Assembly (NCBI GenBank): GCA_029243545.1
Contig: JAQWRV010000029.1
Span: 144,564 to 208,563 of the forward strand
Direction: 5' to 3'
Source of the DNA: Rhodospirillaceae bacterium
GTDB taxonomy: Bacteria > Pseudomonadota > Alphaproteobacteria > Rhodospirillales > Rhodospirillaceae
Length of the DNA stretch: 64,000 nucleotides
The notes beneath the pieces are model-generated. The model worked only from the letters and a program-made list of their open reading frames with translations, was not told the origin of the DNA and did not search any database. Position numbers and translations under genes: made by a program. Within the stretch, counting starts at the first letter, position 1. Each line of letters starts with the position of its first letter. Below are positions 55,522-64,000 of this stretch, in pieces.

Positions 55522-56642
55522 CCTCACTTGCGGCGCACGACAGGGCATTTATGGCGACTGCTCTAGCTATGGCGTCTCGAGGATTGGGAACGACCGCACC
55601 AAACCCATCGGTCGGGTGCATTCTTGTCAAAGATGGCCGTATTGTTGGCCGCGGGTGGACTCAACCCGGTGGGCGTCCTCACGCTGAAACCGAAGCGCTC
55701 AACAGGGCTGGCGATCTTGCCCGGGGCGCAACGGCTTACGTCACGCTAGAACCTTGTTGTCATCACGGCGAAACGCCGCCCTGTACCGATGCGCTCACTG
55801 CTGCAGGTGTTGCGCGCGTTGTTATTGGCAGCGCCGACCCTGATGACCGGGTTGATGGCGGCGGGATAGCGGCGCTTGAAGGTGCAAATATCGAAGTCGA
55901 GACAGGAGTACTTCAAGGTCATGCCGATGCCGTCAATGGTGGTTATTTGAAGCGGGCACATAGAGGTTTACCTCATATTGCCTTGAAGATGGCTACTACC
56001 ATGGACGGCCGCATTGCCTTGGCATCAGGCGAGAGCCAATGGATTACGGGTGAGGATGCGCGGCGTTATGGCCATCTGTTACGTGCCACATATGATGCTG
56101 TGCTAATTGGATCTGGAACAGCTTTGGCAGATGATCCGCAATTGAGCTGCCGCTTGCCGGGAGTGGGTGCGTCCAGCCCTAATCAGCCCATACGCATTAT
56201 CCTTGATCGCCGTCTGCGCATTTCTGCAGACTCTAAATTGGCGACGACTGCCAACTCTTTAACAACATGGGTGATTACGTCAGCCAATGCGGACGCGGAC
56301 AAAGTATCGCAACTTGAGAAAGCCGGTGTTGAGATTTTTGTGGCTGCTGATCCAAGCGACCATGCATTCGCCCTTGCGGCCGCAGGAGTATTGGCAAAAC
56401 AGGGGATGACTCGGGTCTTGGTCGACGGCGGTGCCAATATTGCTTCTTCTTTCCTGCAACATGATTTGGTTGACAGGATTTATGCCTTCCGCGCTCCTAG
56501 TTTCATTGGCGGGGAGGGGATAGCCGTGGTTGCAGGGCTCAACCTTGGCTGTCTGGCGGACAGTCCACGATTCAACAGGACCGAAGTACGGCAATTGGGT
56601 ATGGATTTGCTTGAAATTCTCGACCGTCCGGCCACGTTCTAA
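55518..56642 (+). CDS. ribD: Riboflavin biosynthesis deaminase/reductase RibD
   Basis: RibD is bifunctional: the N-terminal zinc deaminase and C-terminal reductase act in sequence on the pyrimidine product of GTP cyclohydrolase II. The 374-residue protein has zinc ligands in PHAETEAL and [12 protein letters not shown], then [20 protein letters not shown], and reductase marks [19 protein letters not shown] and [14 protein letters not shown]. It is the first of four riboflavin genes in line (ribD-ribE-ribB-ribH), followed by nusB and thiL. Confidence 0.97.
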   Translation: MTSLAAHDRAFMATALAMASRGLGTTAPNPSVGCILVKDGRIVGRGWTQPGGRPHAETEALNRAGDLARGATAYVTLEPCCHHGETPPCTDALTAAGVARVVIGSADPDDRVDGGGIAALEGANIEVETGVLQGHADAVNGGYLKRAHRGLPHIALKMATTMDGRIALASGESQWITGEDARRYGHLLRATYDAVLIGSGTALADDPQLSCRLPGVGASSPNQPIRIILDRRLRISADSKLATTANSLTTWVITSANADADKVSQLEKAGVEIFVAADPSDHAFALAAAGVLAKQGMTRVLVDGGANIASSFLQHDLVDRIYAFRAPSFIGGEGIAVVAGLNLGCLADSPRFNRTEVRQLGMDLLEILDRPATF

Positions 56643-56644
56643 GG

Positions 56645-57235
56645 ATGTTTACCGGTATCATTACAGATTTGGGCGAGGTAGCCGCGGTCAATGTGCGGCC
56701 AGGGGGCACTCGGTTTGACATTCGGACGGGATACAATACCCAAACGATCGATATCGGCGCCTCCATAGCCTGCAATGGATGTTGTTTGACCGCTGTGTCT
56801 CTTGTCAAAAACGGCTTCACTGTTGACGTTTCGCGAGAATCTCTAGATCGCACGACGCTTGGTACGTTGCTGGAGGGTTCAAAGATCAACCTCGAACGCT
56901 CACTCAAGATGGGTGATGAACTTGGTGGGCATCTTGTATCAGGCCACATTGACTGTGTTGCGACCGTTGCGGAAGTCAGGTCTGACGGAGATTCATCCCG
57001 TTTTACCTTTAAAGTCCCAGCTGGTTTTGCAAGATTCATTGCCGAAAAGGGGTCTGTGACCGTCGATGGGGTATCCTTAACCGTTAATGAAGTTAGCAAC
57101 GGCTCCTTCGGCGTCAACATCATTCCTCATACCTGTGCTGTTACGACTTTTGGCCAGCTGAAACATGGTCATAAGGTCAACATAGAAATCGACATGCTCG
57201 CGCGCTATGTTGCACGGCTTTTGAACACGGCCTGA
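56645..57235 (+). CDS. ribE: Riboflavin synthase, alpha chain
   Basis: Riboflavin synthase joins two lumazine molecules to give riboflavin and recycle the pyrimidine. The 196-residue protein shows the family's two similar lumazine-binding halves. The first opens MFTGIITDLGEV, with ACNGCCLTAVS; the second has GHLVSGHIDCVATV and VTVDGVSLTVNEV. It starts two bases after ribD. Confidence 0.97.
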   Translation: MFTGIITDLGEVAAVNVRPGGTRFDIRTGYNTQTIDIGASIACNGCCLTAVSLVKNGFTVDVSRESLDRTTLGTLLEGSKINLERSLKMGDELGGHLVSGHIDCVATVAEVRSDGDSSRFTFKVPAGFARFIAEKGSVTVDGVSLTVNEVSNGSFGVNIIPHTCAVTTFGQLKHGHKVNIEIDMLARYVARLLNTA

Positions 57236-57245
57236 GGCTCCATTC

Positions 57246-58343
57246 GTGCCCTATTCTGAATATCTATCGTCCATTGAGGACATCCTTGAAGACGCCCGTA
57301 ATGGCCGAATGTTTATTCTTGTTGATGATGAAGATCGAGAAAACGAAGGCGATATTGTTATTCCAGCACAAATGGCGACGCCGGACGCCATCAACTTTAT
57401 GGCCAAACACGCACGAGGCCTTGTTTGCTTGGCACTTACGCACGATCGTTGCGAAGAATTGAATCTACATTTGATGGAAGCTCACAACCAGTCTCGTCTG
57501 GCGACTGCTTTTACCGTAAGTATAGAAGCAGCTAATGGAGTAACCACTGGCATCTCTGCTTCTGACCGTGCTCACACTATTTCTGTAGCCATTGATCCTT
57601 CCAAAGGCCGCGCTGACTTGGCAACTCCGGGCCATGTGTTTCCGATCATGGCGCGTGAGGGCGGTGTGCTTGTTCGTGCCGGACATACAGAAGCTGCGGT
57701 TGATATCGCACGCATGGCTGGACTGACGGCCGCCGGCGCTATTTGTGAGATCATGAATGAAGATGGCAGTATGGCGCGCATGCCGGATTTGATTCCGTTT
57801 GCCCAAAAGCATGGCCTGAAGGTTGCGACGATCGCCGATCTTATTGCTTACCGGCGTCAAAATGAAAAATTCATCGAAATGATCGTGGAACGTCCATTCA
57901 ATTCCAAGTTTGGTAGTGGCTGGGTTTTGCGCATATACAAAAATTTGATTTCGAACACTGAACATATGGCGCTGGTCAAAGGAGAACTGTCTAGCGGAGG
58001 TCCTGTGATGGTGCGCATGCATCAGGTTAATGTACTCGCAGATATGTTTTGGGATGCCGACAGTCCAAAGACCGGCGAATTGCACCGTGCTATGTCCATG
58101 GTGGCTAAGCACGGTCGAGGTGCTGTGGTCGTGCTACGTGAAATGGGAACACCGCAATTTAGCGACCGGATCAAGGCCGAGCAAACGCCCACAAGACTTA
58201 TTGACTATGGGGTGGGAGCGCAAATACTGGTCGATCTTGGAATCGAAAATATGATTCTGCTTAGCAACACCTCGCGCAACATTATCGGTCTCGACGGGTA
58301 TGGCCTCAAGGTTACAGAACAATGCCCCATTCCCCTGGATTAA
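57246..58343 (+). CDS. ribB: Dihydroxybutanone phosphate synthase with degenerate GTP cyclohydrolase II domain (RibBX-type)
   Basis: The 365-residue protein begins with a complete RibB domain (about 1-205), which makes the four-carbon precursor from ribulose 5-phosphate: [69 protein letters not shown]. The second domain (about 210-365) resembles GTP cyclohydrolase II but lacks its zinc cysteines (SECLTGDVFGSxRCDCG in true RibA). Here that place reads [20 protein letters not shown]. It is therefore not expected to open GTP. This RibB-X arrangement is known in Proteobacteria, and a separate ribA is needed elsewhere. Start GTG 57246. Confidence 0.93.
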   Translation: MPYSEYLSSIEDILEDARNGRMFILVDDEDRENEGDIVIPAQMATPDAINFMAKHARGLVCLALTHDRCEELNLHLMEAHNQSRLATAFTVSIEAANGVTTGISASDRAHTISVAIDPSKGRADLATPGHVFPIMAREGGVLVRAGHTEAAVDIARMAGLTAAGAICEIMNEDGSMARMPDLIPFAQKHGLKVATIADLIAYRRQNEKFIEMIVERPFNSKFGSGWVLRIYKNLISNTEHMALVKGELSSGGPVMVRMHQVNVLADMFWDADSPKTGELHRAMSMVAKHGRGAVVVLREMGTPQFSDRIKAEQTPTRLIDYGVGAQILVDLGIENMILLSNTSRNIIGLDGYGLKVTEQCPIPLD

Positions 58344-58372
58344 GGGCCAATTGGACTGATGGATAACAAGCA

Positions 58373-58834
58373 ATGACAGAGGCTCCGAATATTGTTTTAA
58401 TCGAAGCGCGGTTTTACGAGGCGATTTCTGATCAGTTGGCCGAGGGTGCCATAGCCGCGGTTGAAGCCGCGGGGGGCGTTGTGTATCGCATTGCGGTTCC
58501 AGGAATCCTTGAAATCCCTGCAGCTTTGCAGTTTGCCATAGAAGGCCGTGGCAATCCGGACAATGATCGCACCTTCGATGGAGGTGTTGTTCTGGGATGC
58601 GCCATTAAAGGTGAGACGGATCACTATGTGCACGTCTGCAGTGAGTCACTGCGTGGAACTCAAGACGTGGCCTTGGCCCATGCCTTTCCTGTTGGGAGCG
58701 GCATTCTAACGTGCCCGGCGCGCTCGCTGGCGGAAGATCGTGCCAGTGTGAGCGGCTGCAATTTTGGCGGCAGGGCCGCGGAAGCGTGCCTTCGCCTGAT
58801 CGAAGTGCGTGACGCGATGGGCGTTATCGGGTGA
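58373..58834 (+). CDS. ribH: 6,7-Dimethyl-8-ribityllumazine synthase
   Basis: RibH condenses dihydroxybutanone phosphate with the aminopyrimidine to form lumazine. The 153-residue protein has IALVEARFYE-like opening (IVLIEARFYEAI), VPGILEIPAALQFAI, the active-site region GGVVLGCAIKGETDHYVHVC with His, and ASVSGCNFGGRAAEACLRLI at the end. Its stop overlaps the nusB start by four bases. Confidence 0.96.
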   Translation: MTEAPNIVLIEARFYEAISDQLAEGAIAAVEAAGGVVYRIAVPGILEIPAALQFAIEGRGNPDNDRTFDGGVVLGCAIKGETDHYVHVCSESLRGTQDVALAHAFPVGSGILTCPARSLAEDRASVSGCNFGGRAAEACLRLIEVRDAMGVIG

Positions 58835-59349
58835 GCGCTGCTGCCGAAAATTCTGGTGGTTTGCCATATGTGAAACGCAGTGCCTCACGGTTAGCCGCAG
58901 TGCAAGCACTATACCAAGTTGCGTCGACACAGTCCGATTACACAAAAGTCGTACAAGACTTTTTGTCCGGTCGTTTGGGTGGTATCGCCATAGATGAAGA
59001 TCCAGATACGGAAGTAGAAACGCATGTGAAGTTGGCGGATATGGATCAAGCCATGTTCTCAACTTTGGTGTCAGTAGCCTGCTCCCGTGAAGATGAGATA
59101 GATGGAATGATTGATGCCAGTCTGAGTGCCGAGTGGCCAAAAGAAAGACTGGAGCTTATCGTTCGTTCAATATTACGGGCGGCCGTTGCTGAACTCTTGG
59201 GAGCCTTGGAAGCACCAGCGCGGATGACAAATTCAGAATACGTCGATATTACACACGCTTTCTATAGCGGGTATGAACCGAAGATGGTTAATGCGGTTCT
59301 TGATAAGATTGCCCGTACATTGCACGGTCCTAAATTCGCTGCATCTTGA
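58831..59349 (+). CDS. nusB: Transcription antitermination factor NusB
   Basis: NusB with NusE (S10) starts the rRNA antitermination complex. The 172-residue protein shows SASRLAAVQALYQVASTQ at the start, LELIVRSILRAAVAELLGAL, and MTNSEYVDITHAFYSGYEPK, then VNAVLDKIAR at the end. Its GTG start overlaps ribH. ribH-nusB adjacency is conserved in many bacteria. Confidence 0.96.
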   Translation: MSAAAENSGGLPYVKRSASRLAAVQALYQVASTQSDYTKVVQDFLSGRLGGIAIDEDPDTEVETHVKLADMDQAMFSTLVSVACSREDEIDGMIDASLSAEWPKERLELIVRSILRAAVAELLGALEAPARMTNSEYVDITHAFYSGYEPKMVNAVLDKIARTLHGPKFAAS

Positions 59350-59370
59350 ATAGAAACCGGAGACCTGTTT

Positions 59371-60354
59371 ATGCCCGGTTTATCGGAATTCGAACTTATC
59401 GATCAGTTCCTGAAACCGCTTTCTGCGGGCGCACCCGGTGCTTTTTTACTGTCTGATGATGCAGCTGTACTGCCTTATCTACAGGAAGGTAGTGTGCATG
59501 TTGTCACCAAAGATGCGCTTACAATTGGTGTGCATATGCTGGCCGACGATCCGCCGGCTGACATGGCCCGTAAAGCGTTGAGGGTTAATTTATCAGACCT
59601 AGCCTCTATGGGGGCAACGCCAGTGGGCTTTTTCATGGCGTTGTGCTTGGGCGTTGATACGGACGAGTCTTTCTTGCGTAGCTACACAAATGGACTTGCG
59701 AGTGATGTTGCAGAATTTAAGGTTCCACTCATGGGCGGAGACGTCATCCGGCAACGTGGACCGTTTACCGTCACCATTACAGCCATTGGTGTAGTGCAGA
59801 GGACAAAATTGCTCCGGCGTTCTGGTGCGCAACCTGGAGACTCATTATGGGTATCTGGGACGATCGGGGATGGCGCATTAGGATTGTTATCGGCACGTGG
59901 AGAGGTGGGGCATCTCACACAGGGTCATAAGAGCGCGTTGATCAATCGTTACCAAGTGCCTCAACCACGGTTTTATCTTGGTCAGAAACTTGGCGACCTC
60001 GCCAGCGCCTGCATCGATATTTCTGACGGCCTAATTTCTGATGTTGGGCACCTGTGCGCTGCATCGAATGTTGGTTGCACTATTCATGCGAACCAAATTC
60101 CATTGTCTGATGCTGCACACTCATGCTTGCTCGATAAGCCTGCTCTGCTGGAAAATGTTTTATCTGGTGGTGATGATTACGAACTGGCCTTTGCGGTGCC
60201 ACCCGGTAAGAAAACGGCCCTTAAATCTCTTACCGTAGATAAGGAAATTACCGTTTCTAGGATTGGGGAATTTACTCATAGCCCCGACGTGCTGGTCCTA
60301 GATGAGGCTGGGGCAACCATACCCATAGCTCAAACCGGCTATCGCCATATTTAA
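59371..60354 (+). CDS. thiL: Thiamine-monophosphate kinase
   Basis: ThiL phosphorylates thiamine monophosphate to the active diphosphate. The 327-residue protein has the SDDAAVLPY Mg-binding motif, RKALRVNLSDLASMGATPVG, PLMGGDVIRQRGPFTVTITA, CIDISDGLISDVGHLCAASN and LSGGDDYELAF. Together with thiC it gives the window two thiamine genes. Only thiC has a TPP riboswitch here; thiL is joined to nusB instead (21-base gap). Confidence 0.97.
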   Translation: MPGLSEFELIDQFLKPLSAGAPGAFLLSDDAAVLPYLQEGSVHVVTKDALTIGVHMLADDPPADMARKALRVNLSDLASMGATPVGFFMALCLGVDTDESFLRSYTNGLASDVAEFKVPLMGGDVIRQRGPFTVTITAIGVVQRTKLLRRSGAQPGDSLWVSGTIGDGALGLLSARGEVGHLTQGHKSALINRYQVPQPRFYLGQKLGDLASACIDISDGLISDVGHLCAASNVGCTIHANQIPLSDAAHSCLLDKPALLENVLSGGDDYELAFAVPPGKKTALKSLTVDKEITVSRIGEFTHSPDVLVLDEAGATIPIAQTGYRHI

Positions 60355-60399
60355 TAGTAATTCACTCGGGTCTCCTGCGTTGGTTTACGGAATGGACGA

Positions 60400-60587
60400 A
60401 TGAAACGCGTCATCATTATCGTTCTAGTAATGCTTTTTGTCGCTGGTGGCGGCATTGCTGGCCTTATGGTGCTGGCATCGTAAGAAACCCGTTCGCTGAA
60501 GAGGAAAATATGGAGGAAGGAAGAGAAGGCGCAGGTGGTAAGCCCGTTTTTTTCCGCCTGAACGAGCGCCTTAACTCTCTGCACTAG
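60400..60587 (+). pseudogene. Possible frameshifted small single-helix membrane protein
   Basis: ATG 60400 starts MKRVIIIVLVMLFVAGGGIA, then GLMVLAS and TAA at 60481. The +1 frame continues without interruption as GIVRNPFAEEENMEEGREGA, then GGKPVFFRLNERLNSLH and TAG (60587). A membrane helix followed by a charged linker and the KPVFFRLN-like stretch recalls small FliL-like hypothetical proteins found after thiL in some Rhodospirillales. If so, one frameshift and a large C-terminal loss have occurred. Alternatively, the 27-residue helix alone is a real micropeptide. Evidence is limited. Confidence 0.35.
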
Positions 60588-61059
60588 AGGCCCTTGTAAT
60601 CCCAATCATTATTGATGGCAGGGTAATCAAGCGCGTTTAGATCTCGGCGCACTTGAATTTTTTAGCTCTGGTAATCGCTCGGCCGTAAAAAATGCCCTAT
60701 CCTGAATGGAAAGTGCGCTTAATGAGAGCTTGCTGGCATATTTATAACGGTACTTCTCCAAAAATAACCGGCCTGAACCGCGGGGACTCAAGTCCGTTAT
60801 GGTGCGTCCTGAGAATCAAATCTGCGGCGAAATGATCGCTAATCTGTTTCTACTAACCATATTCGTGCAGTAAATACGTCGGAAATCCAAGGTTTTCCCT
60901 GGACTTCATAGTTGCACCGGCCAGCCTGTTCTGGCACCCTCCCGTCGCTTTCCCGGGCGGGAGAGCGATGAACACTCCTATATCATTGATCTGAAACACT
61001 ATTTTCGGGTCCAGCGGCTGGTTTTACCCAGCTTCCTTAGTGAATCGAATGGAACACGA
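60588..61059. other. Non-coding leader region of hppA with two hairpins
   Basis: This 472-base region has no convincing coding frame. Two hairpins lie close together before hppA: GCCAG-N6-CTGGC at 60920-60935 and CGCTTTCCCG/CGGGAGAGCG (one G-T pair) at 60946-60967. They could be part of a structured leader or a terminator of upstream transcription, although no T tract follows. The start of hppA is about 90 bases further on. Confidence 0.4.
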
Positions 61060-63141
61060 ATGAGCACTCTTGAATTAATCGTCCTTGGCAGCGGCGTTGT
61101 CGCCATTCTGTACGGGATATTTACCATCCGTAGCCTAATGGCTACTGGAACCGGCACTGACAAAATGGTTGAAATTGCTAGCGCTATTCAAGAAGGCGCT
61201 GCAGCTTATCTGAACCGTCAATACACCACCGTCGCCATTGTCGGGGTTGTGGTGACCGTTATTCTGGCAGTGACACTGGGACTGCTATCCGCGATCGGGT
61301 TTGTCATTGGGGCGGTCTGTTCGGGCTTGGCCGGCTATGTCGGCATGAACGTATCAGTCCGGGCTAATGTAAGAACGGCTGAAGCGGCTCGGTCCTCAGG
61401 CATGAGCGCAGCACACGCCGTAGCATTCAAATCAGGTAGCGTCACCGGCATGCTAGTCGTCGGGCTCGGTCTTTTGGCTGTTGGAGGCTATTACTTCACT
61501 TTGCAGGGCATGGGTACGGATAAGCGTGAACTGATCGAATCATTGGTTGCGTTGTCATTCGGTGCATCCTTGATCTCCATCTTTGCCCGTCTGGGCGGAG
61601 GTATTTTCACTAAGGGCGCAGACGTTGGCGCGGACTTGGTCGGAAAGGTCGAAGCAGGTATTCCAGAGGATGACCCCCGCAATCCGGCGACTATCGCTGA
61701 TAATGTTGGAGACAATGTCGGCGATTGCGCCGGAATGGCGGCTGACTTATTTGAAACCTACGCCGTAACGGTTGTGGCGACCATGCTTCTAGGAACCATC
61801 TTCTTTGACGGTGCCGCACAGGCAACCGCGATGCTTTATCCGCTAGTCATCGGTGGTGTGTGTATCTTCGGTTCGATCATTGGCATGTTTTTTGCAGGCG
61901 TAAAAGATGGCGGCAAGGTGATGAGCGCGCTTTATCGCGGCTTTATTGTTTGCGCCGTTATATCTGCTGGTTTGATTGTCGTTGTCACAAACATCATGTT
62001 TGAATCTGACATCATAATGACGGATGGAACGGCAATTACCAGCACACAGATGATAGTCTGCGCATTCATTGGGCTGATAGTCACCGGCTTGATTATCTGG
62101 ATAACGGAATACTACACCGGTACGGATTACCGTCCGGTGAAGAGTGTTGCGGAATCTTCGACCACGGGACATGGAACCAATGTGATTCAAGGTCTCGCGG
62201 TGTCCATGGAGTCAACCGCATTGCCGGTGCTGCTCATATCCGCAGCCATCATTGCCTCCTTTTTGCAGGCTGGCTTGTTCGGTATCGCCATTGCGGCAAC
62301 AACTATGCTTGCACTAGCCGGAATGGTCGTGGCATTGGACGCATACGGACCGGTGACGGATAACGCGGGTGGTATCGCAGAAATGGCGGACCTGCCTGAA
62401 GATGTTCGCAAGATTACCGATACCCTGGATGCGGTCGGTAATACAACGAAGGCCGTGACCAAGGGCTATGCTATCGGATCAGCCGGTCTTGCTGCGTTGG
62501 TTTTGTTTGCCGCGTATACGTCGGACCTTGAATTCTACTTTCCCGAAATGGCCGGCATCGAGTTCTCGCTGAAAGACCCTTATGTGGTTGTTGGCTTGTT
62601 TATTGGTGGCATGTTGCCTTACCTGTTTGGCTCTATGGGCATGCAGGCGGTTGGCCGGGCTGGCGGCGCTGTCGTTGTTGAAGTGCGGCGTCAGTTTAAA
62701 GAAAAGCCGGGCATCATGCAGGGCACCGAAAAGCCAGAATACGGTTTGTTGGTCGATATGCTGACCAAAGCAGCCATCAAGGAAATGATCGTGCCGTCCC
62801 TTCTGCCAGTGCTGGCACCGGTTGTTTTGTACTTCATCGTTGCTATGACTGCTGGTCAAGAAAAGGGCTTCATTGCTCTTGGTGCCATGTTGCTGGGGAC
62901 TATCGTAACCGGTTTGTTTGTCGCTATTTCCATGACCTCCGGCGGTGGTGCGTGGGATAATGCCAAAAAATATATCGAAGATGGTAACCATGGTGGTAAG
63001 GGGTCTGAAGCCCATAAGGCGGCTGTGACCGGCGATACAGTCGGCGATCCGTACAAGGACACCGCTGGCCCAGCCATAAACCCGATGATCAAGATCACGA
63101 ACATCGTGGCGATCCTGCTTTTGGCCATTCTCGCTGGGTAA
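61060..63141 (+). CDS. hppA: Membrane proton-pumping pyrophosphatase, K+-independent type
   Basis: HppA hydrolyses pyrophosphate and pumps protons out across the inner membrane. The 693-residue protein has about sixteen transmembrane helices and the catalytic loops [39 protein letters not shown], and [20 protein letters not shown]. Lys464 in the segment [17 protein letters not shown] marks the K+-independent class; K+-dependent enzymes have Ala there. It lies alone after the thiL gap and ends at a clear terminator. Confidence 0.97.
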   Translation: MSTLELIVLGSGVVAILYGIFTIRSLMATGTGTDKMVEIASAIQEGAAAYLNRQYTTVAIVGVVVTVILAVTLGLLSAIGFVIGAVCSGLAGYVGMNVSVRANVRTAEAARSSGMSAAHAVAFKSGSVTGMLVVGLGLLAVGGYYFTLQGMGTDKRELIESLVALSFGASLISIFARLGGGIFTKGADVGADLVGKVEAGIPEDDPRNPATIADNVGDNVGDCAGMAADLFETYAVTVVATMLLGTIFFDGAAQATAMLYPLVIGGVCIFGSIIGMFFAGVKDGGKVMSALYRGFIVCAVISAGLIVVVTNIMFESDIIMTDGTAITSTQMIVCAFIGLIVTGLIIWITEYYTGTDYRPVKSVAESSTTGHGTNVIQGLAVSMESTALPVLLISAAIIASFLQAGLFGIAIAATTMLALAGMVVALDAYGPVTDNAGGIAEMADLPEDVRKITDTLDAVGNTTKAVTKGYAIGSAGLAALVLFAAYTSDLEFYFPEMAGIEFSLKDPYVVVGLFIGGMLPYLFGSMGMQAVGRAGGAVVVEVRRQFKEKPGIMQGTEKPEYGLLVDMLTKAAIKEMIVPSLLPVLAPVVLYFIVAMTAGQEKGFIALGAMLLGTIVTGLFVAISMTSGGGAWDNAKKYIEDGNHGGKGSEAHKAAVTGDTVGDPYKDTAGPAINPMIKITNIVAILLLAILAG

Positions 63142-63165
63142 ATTTTTGCTAAAATGAATATGCGG

Positions 63166-63200
63166 AAACGGCTCGTGCTAAATGGTGCGGGCCGTTTTTC
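63166..63200 (+). terminator. Intrinsic terminator after hppA
   Basis: AAACGGCTCGTGC pairs with GTGCGGGCCGTTT (with G-T pairs) around a 6-base loop and is followed by TTC. It lies 25 bases after the hppA stop. Confidence 0.8.
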
Positions 63201-63289
63201 GTTAGTCCGCTGGTGGTGTTTACGGAGAAGGCCTATAGATCTCCTAGCGCAGTGTTTGTATTTTCTAGACCCAAAACTTGTGGCGCCTG

Positions 63290-63676
63290 CTAACCTGTAA
63301 TTTTGGCACAGCTGACATTCTCCCAGAGTTCATCGAAAAAAGAGATCCGGCCGACCGGCATGAGAATTTGTTCAGTGATGTAGTTAGACGCGCGTTCTTC
63401 AGACTTTCTCATACCCATTTTCGGAGATGAGAATACTCTTTCAAATGGCTGCAGCAAAGAGCGAAACCGTTCGGCCCATACACTTTGGTGAAAATGGTTG
63501 GAGTTAGTGAATGCGTACAGGTAAAAATCAAGTATGGCTTGGGCAAGCAAGTTGGCCACGCTGCGCGTAAGCCGCGACCATTGAGAAAAGTTTTGCCAAG
63601 CGATATGCATCATCACCCGCATAATAGGCACAACAATCAAGGGCCCGATCAAAGTTAATGTATATGGCAACACCAC
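63290..63676 (-). CDS. Hypothetical protein, uncertain
   Basis: This 128-codon minus-strand frame begins with a GTG and a hydrophobic stretch (LTLIGPLIVVPIMRVMM), then a helical, mixed-charge region (LAQAILDFYLYAFTNSNHF) with no cysteine pattern or motif known to me. The ribosome binding site is weak. It lies downstream of bamE on the same strand and is convergent with hppA. It may be a real small protein, a decayed gene or a chance frame; the composition is only mildly protein-like. Confidence 0.35.
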   Translation of the reverse strand: MVLPYTLTLIGPLIVVPIMRVMMHIAWQNFSQWSRLTRSVANLLAQAILDFYLYAFTNSNHFHQSVWAERFRSLLQPFERVFSSPKMGMRKSEERASNYITEQILMPVGRISFFDELWENVSCAKITG

Positions 63677-63808
63677 CTAGATCGAATAATAAAGCGTCTG
63701 CGGAGCGTGCTGTGTTTATTGAAGGGGTGGTCTATGTGAAGATCAGATTTGAGGCTGTAAAAATTCTCTAGTCAAAGAAATGCGGCTTAAATGATAGCCG
63801 GATGTTTT

Positions 63809-64000
63809 TTAAGGGCCGGCTTCAGGACGGCCACGGTCGAACCGGCCAAGGTTGCCAATTAATTGTTCAATCAGGCTGAATTCGCGGCCCATAGTAGGCG
63901 TTTCGCGTTCGACCACTTGAATCTCTTCACCATCGCCAAGGCCATAGGTTTTGACTTCTTGTAAAATCCCTCTTTCGTCAAACTGTAGGGCGTAAACATC
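63809..64000 (-). CDS. bamE: Outer-membrane assembly lipoprotein BamE (SmpA/OmlA), C-terminal part
   Basis: The last 63 residues of a minus-strand gene run from the window edge to TAA 63809. They read DVYALQFDERGILQEVKTYG, then IQVVERETPTMGREFSLIEQ, LIGNLGRF and a short basic-proline tail. YxLxFDxxGxLxxVxxY followed by a P-T-x-GxExSxxxQLxGNxGRF segment is the alphaproteobacterial BamE/OmlA ending. BamE is a small lipoprotein of the BAM complex inserting outer-membrane proteins. The lipoprotein signal lies outside the window. Confidence 0.88.
   Translation of the reverse strand, partial: DVYALQFDERGILQEVKTYGLGDGEEIQVVERETPTMGREFSLIEQLIGNLGRFDRGRPEAGP

Overview
The window is a 64 kb stretch of an alphaproteobacterial chromosome of moderate GC content, most like the Rhodospirillales and probably a free-living or marine member. 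The evidence is gene order. The sets pdhA-pdhB-pdhC-lpd-lipA-coq10 with pncC-pgpA, folK-rpoZ-rsh-DUF2062-pdxJ-acpS-lepB-rnc-era-recO-parC, and rpiB-glyA-nrdR-ribD-ribE-ribB-ribH-nusB-thiL-hppA are typical of that group. The pyruvate dehydrogenase E1 beta carries its own lipoyl domain, as is usual there. No rRNA, tRNA, CRISPR array, insertion sequence or phage gene was seen.

Layout. (1) 1-3.2 kb: the 3' part of enolase, then thiC on the minus strand behind a TPP riboswitch. (2) 3.3-18.7 kb: an accessory island splitting eno from ftsB-pdhA, which usually lie close together. It holds an EamA exporter, an exported FAD oxidoreductase, five tandem paralogous methyltransferases with twin-arginine-type N termini, a secreted protein of unknown function, an MFS transporter, a Rieske oxygenase, an MDR-family NADPH oxidoreductase and a membrane-anchored alpha/beta hydrolase. 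(3) 19-27.5 kb: ftsB, the pyruvate dehydrogenase and lipoate genes, coq10, pncC and pgpA. (4) 27.8-37.1 kb: envelope and housekeeping genes (M23 peptidase, bactofilin, lytic transglycosylase, dapA, smpB) mixed with a sulfite-oxidase-like protein, an O-methyltransferase, a periplasmic glutathione peroxidase, a family 5 uracil-DNA glycosylase and a NYN-domain protein. (5) 37.3-48.7 kb: the folK to parC core. (6) 49.2-52.8 kb: leucyl-transferase and a penicillin-acylase-family enzyme on the minus strand. (7) 53.2-63.1 kb: rpiB to hppA, including the riboflavin operon. The window ends in bamE on the minus strand.

The most unusual content is the methyltransferase array (6.2-12.5 kb). Five class I SAM-dependent methyltransferases of about 400 residues share a long N-terminal domain I do not recognise, and each begins with a twin-arginine-like signal. 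They lie divergent from an exported flavoprotein and end at a strong terminator. If they are truly exported, the source of SAM outside the cytoplasm is a puzzle. If not, the conserved N termini need another explanation.

A second theme is gene decay. Intergenic gaps hold recognisable remains of an FGE/sulfatase-modifying protein, a STAS-domain protein, a MotB-type OmpA domain, a short alphaproteobacterial conserved protein, a VOC-like protein, a SnoaL/NTF2-like protein and a small membrane protein. All were identified by reading translations by eye, without database searches.
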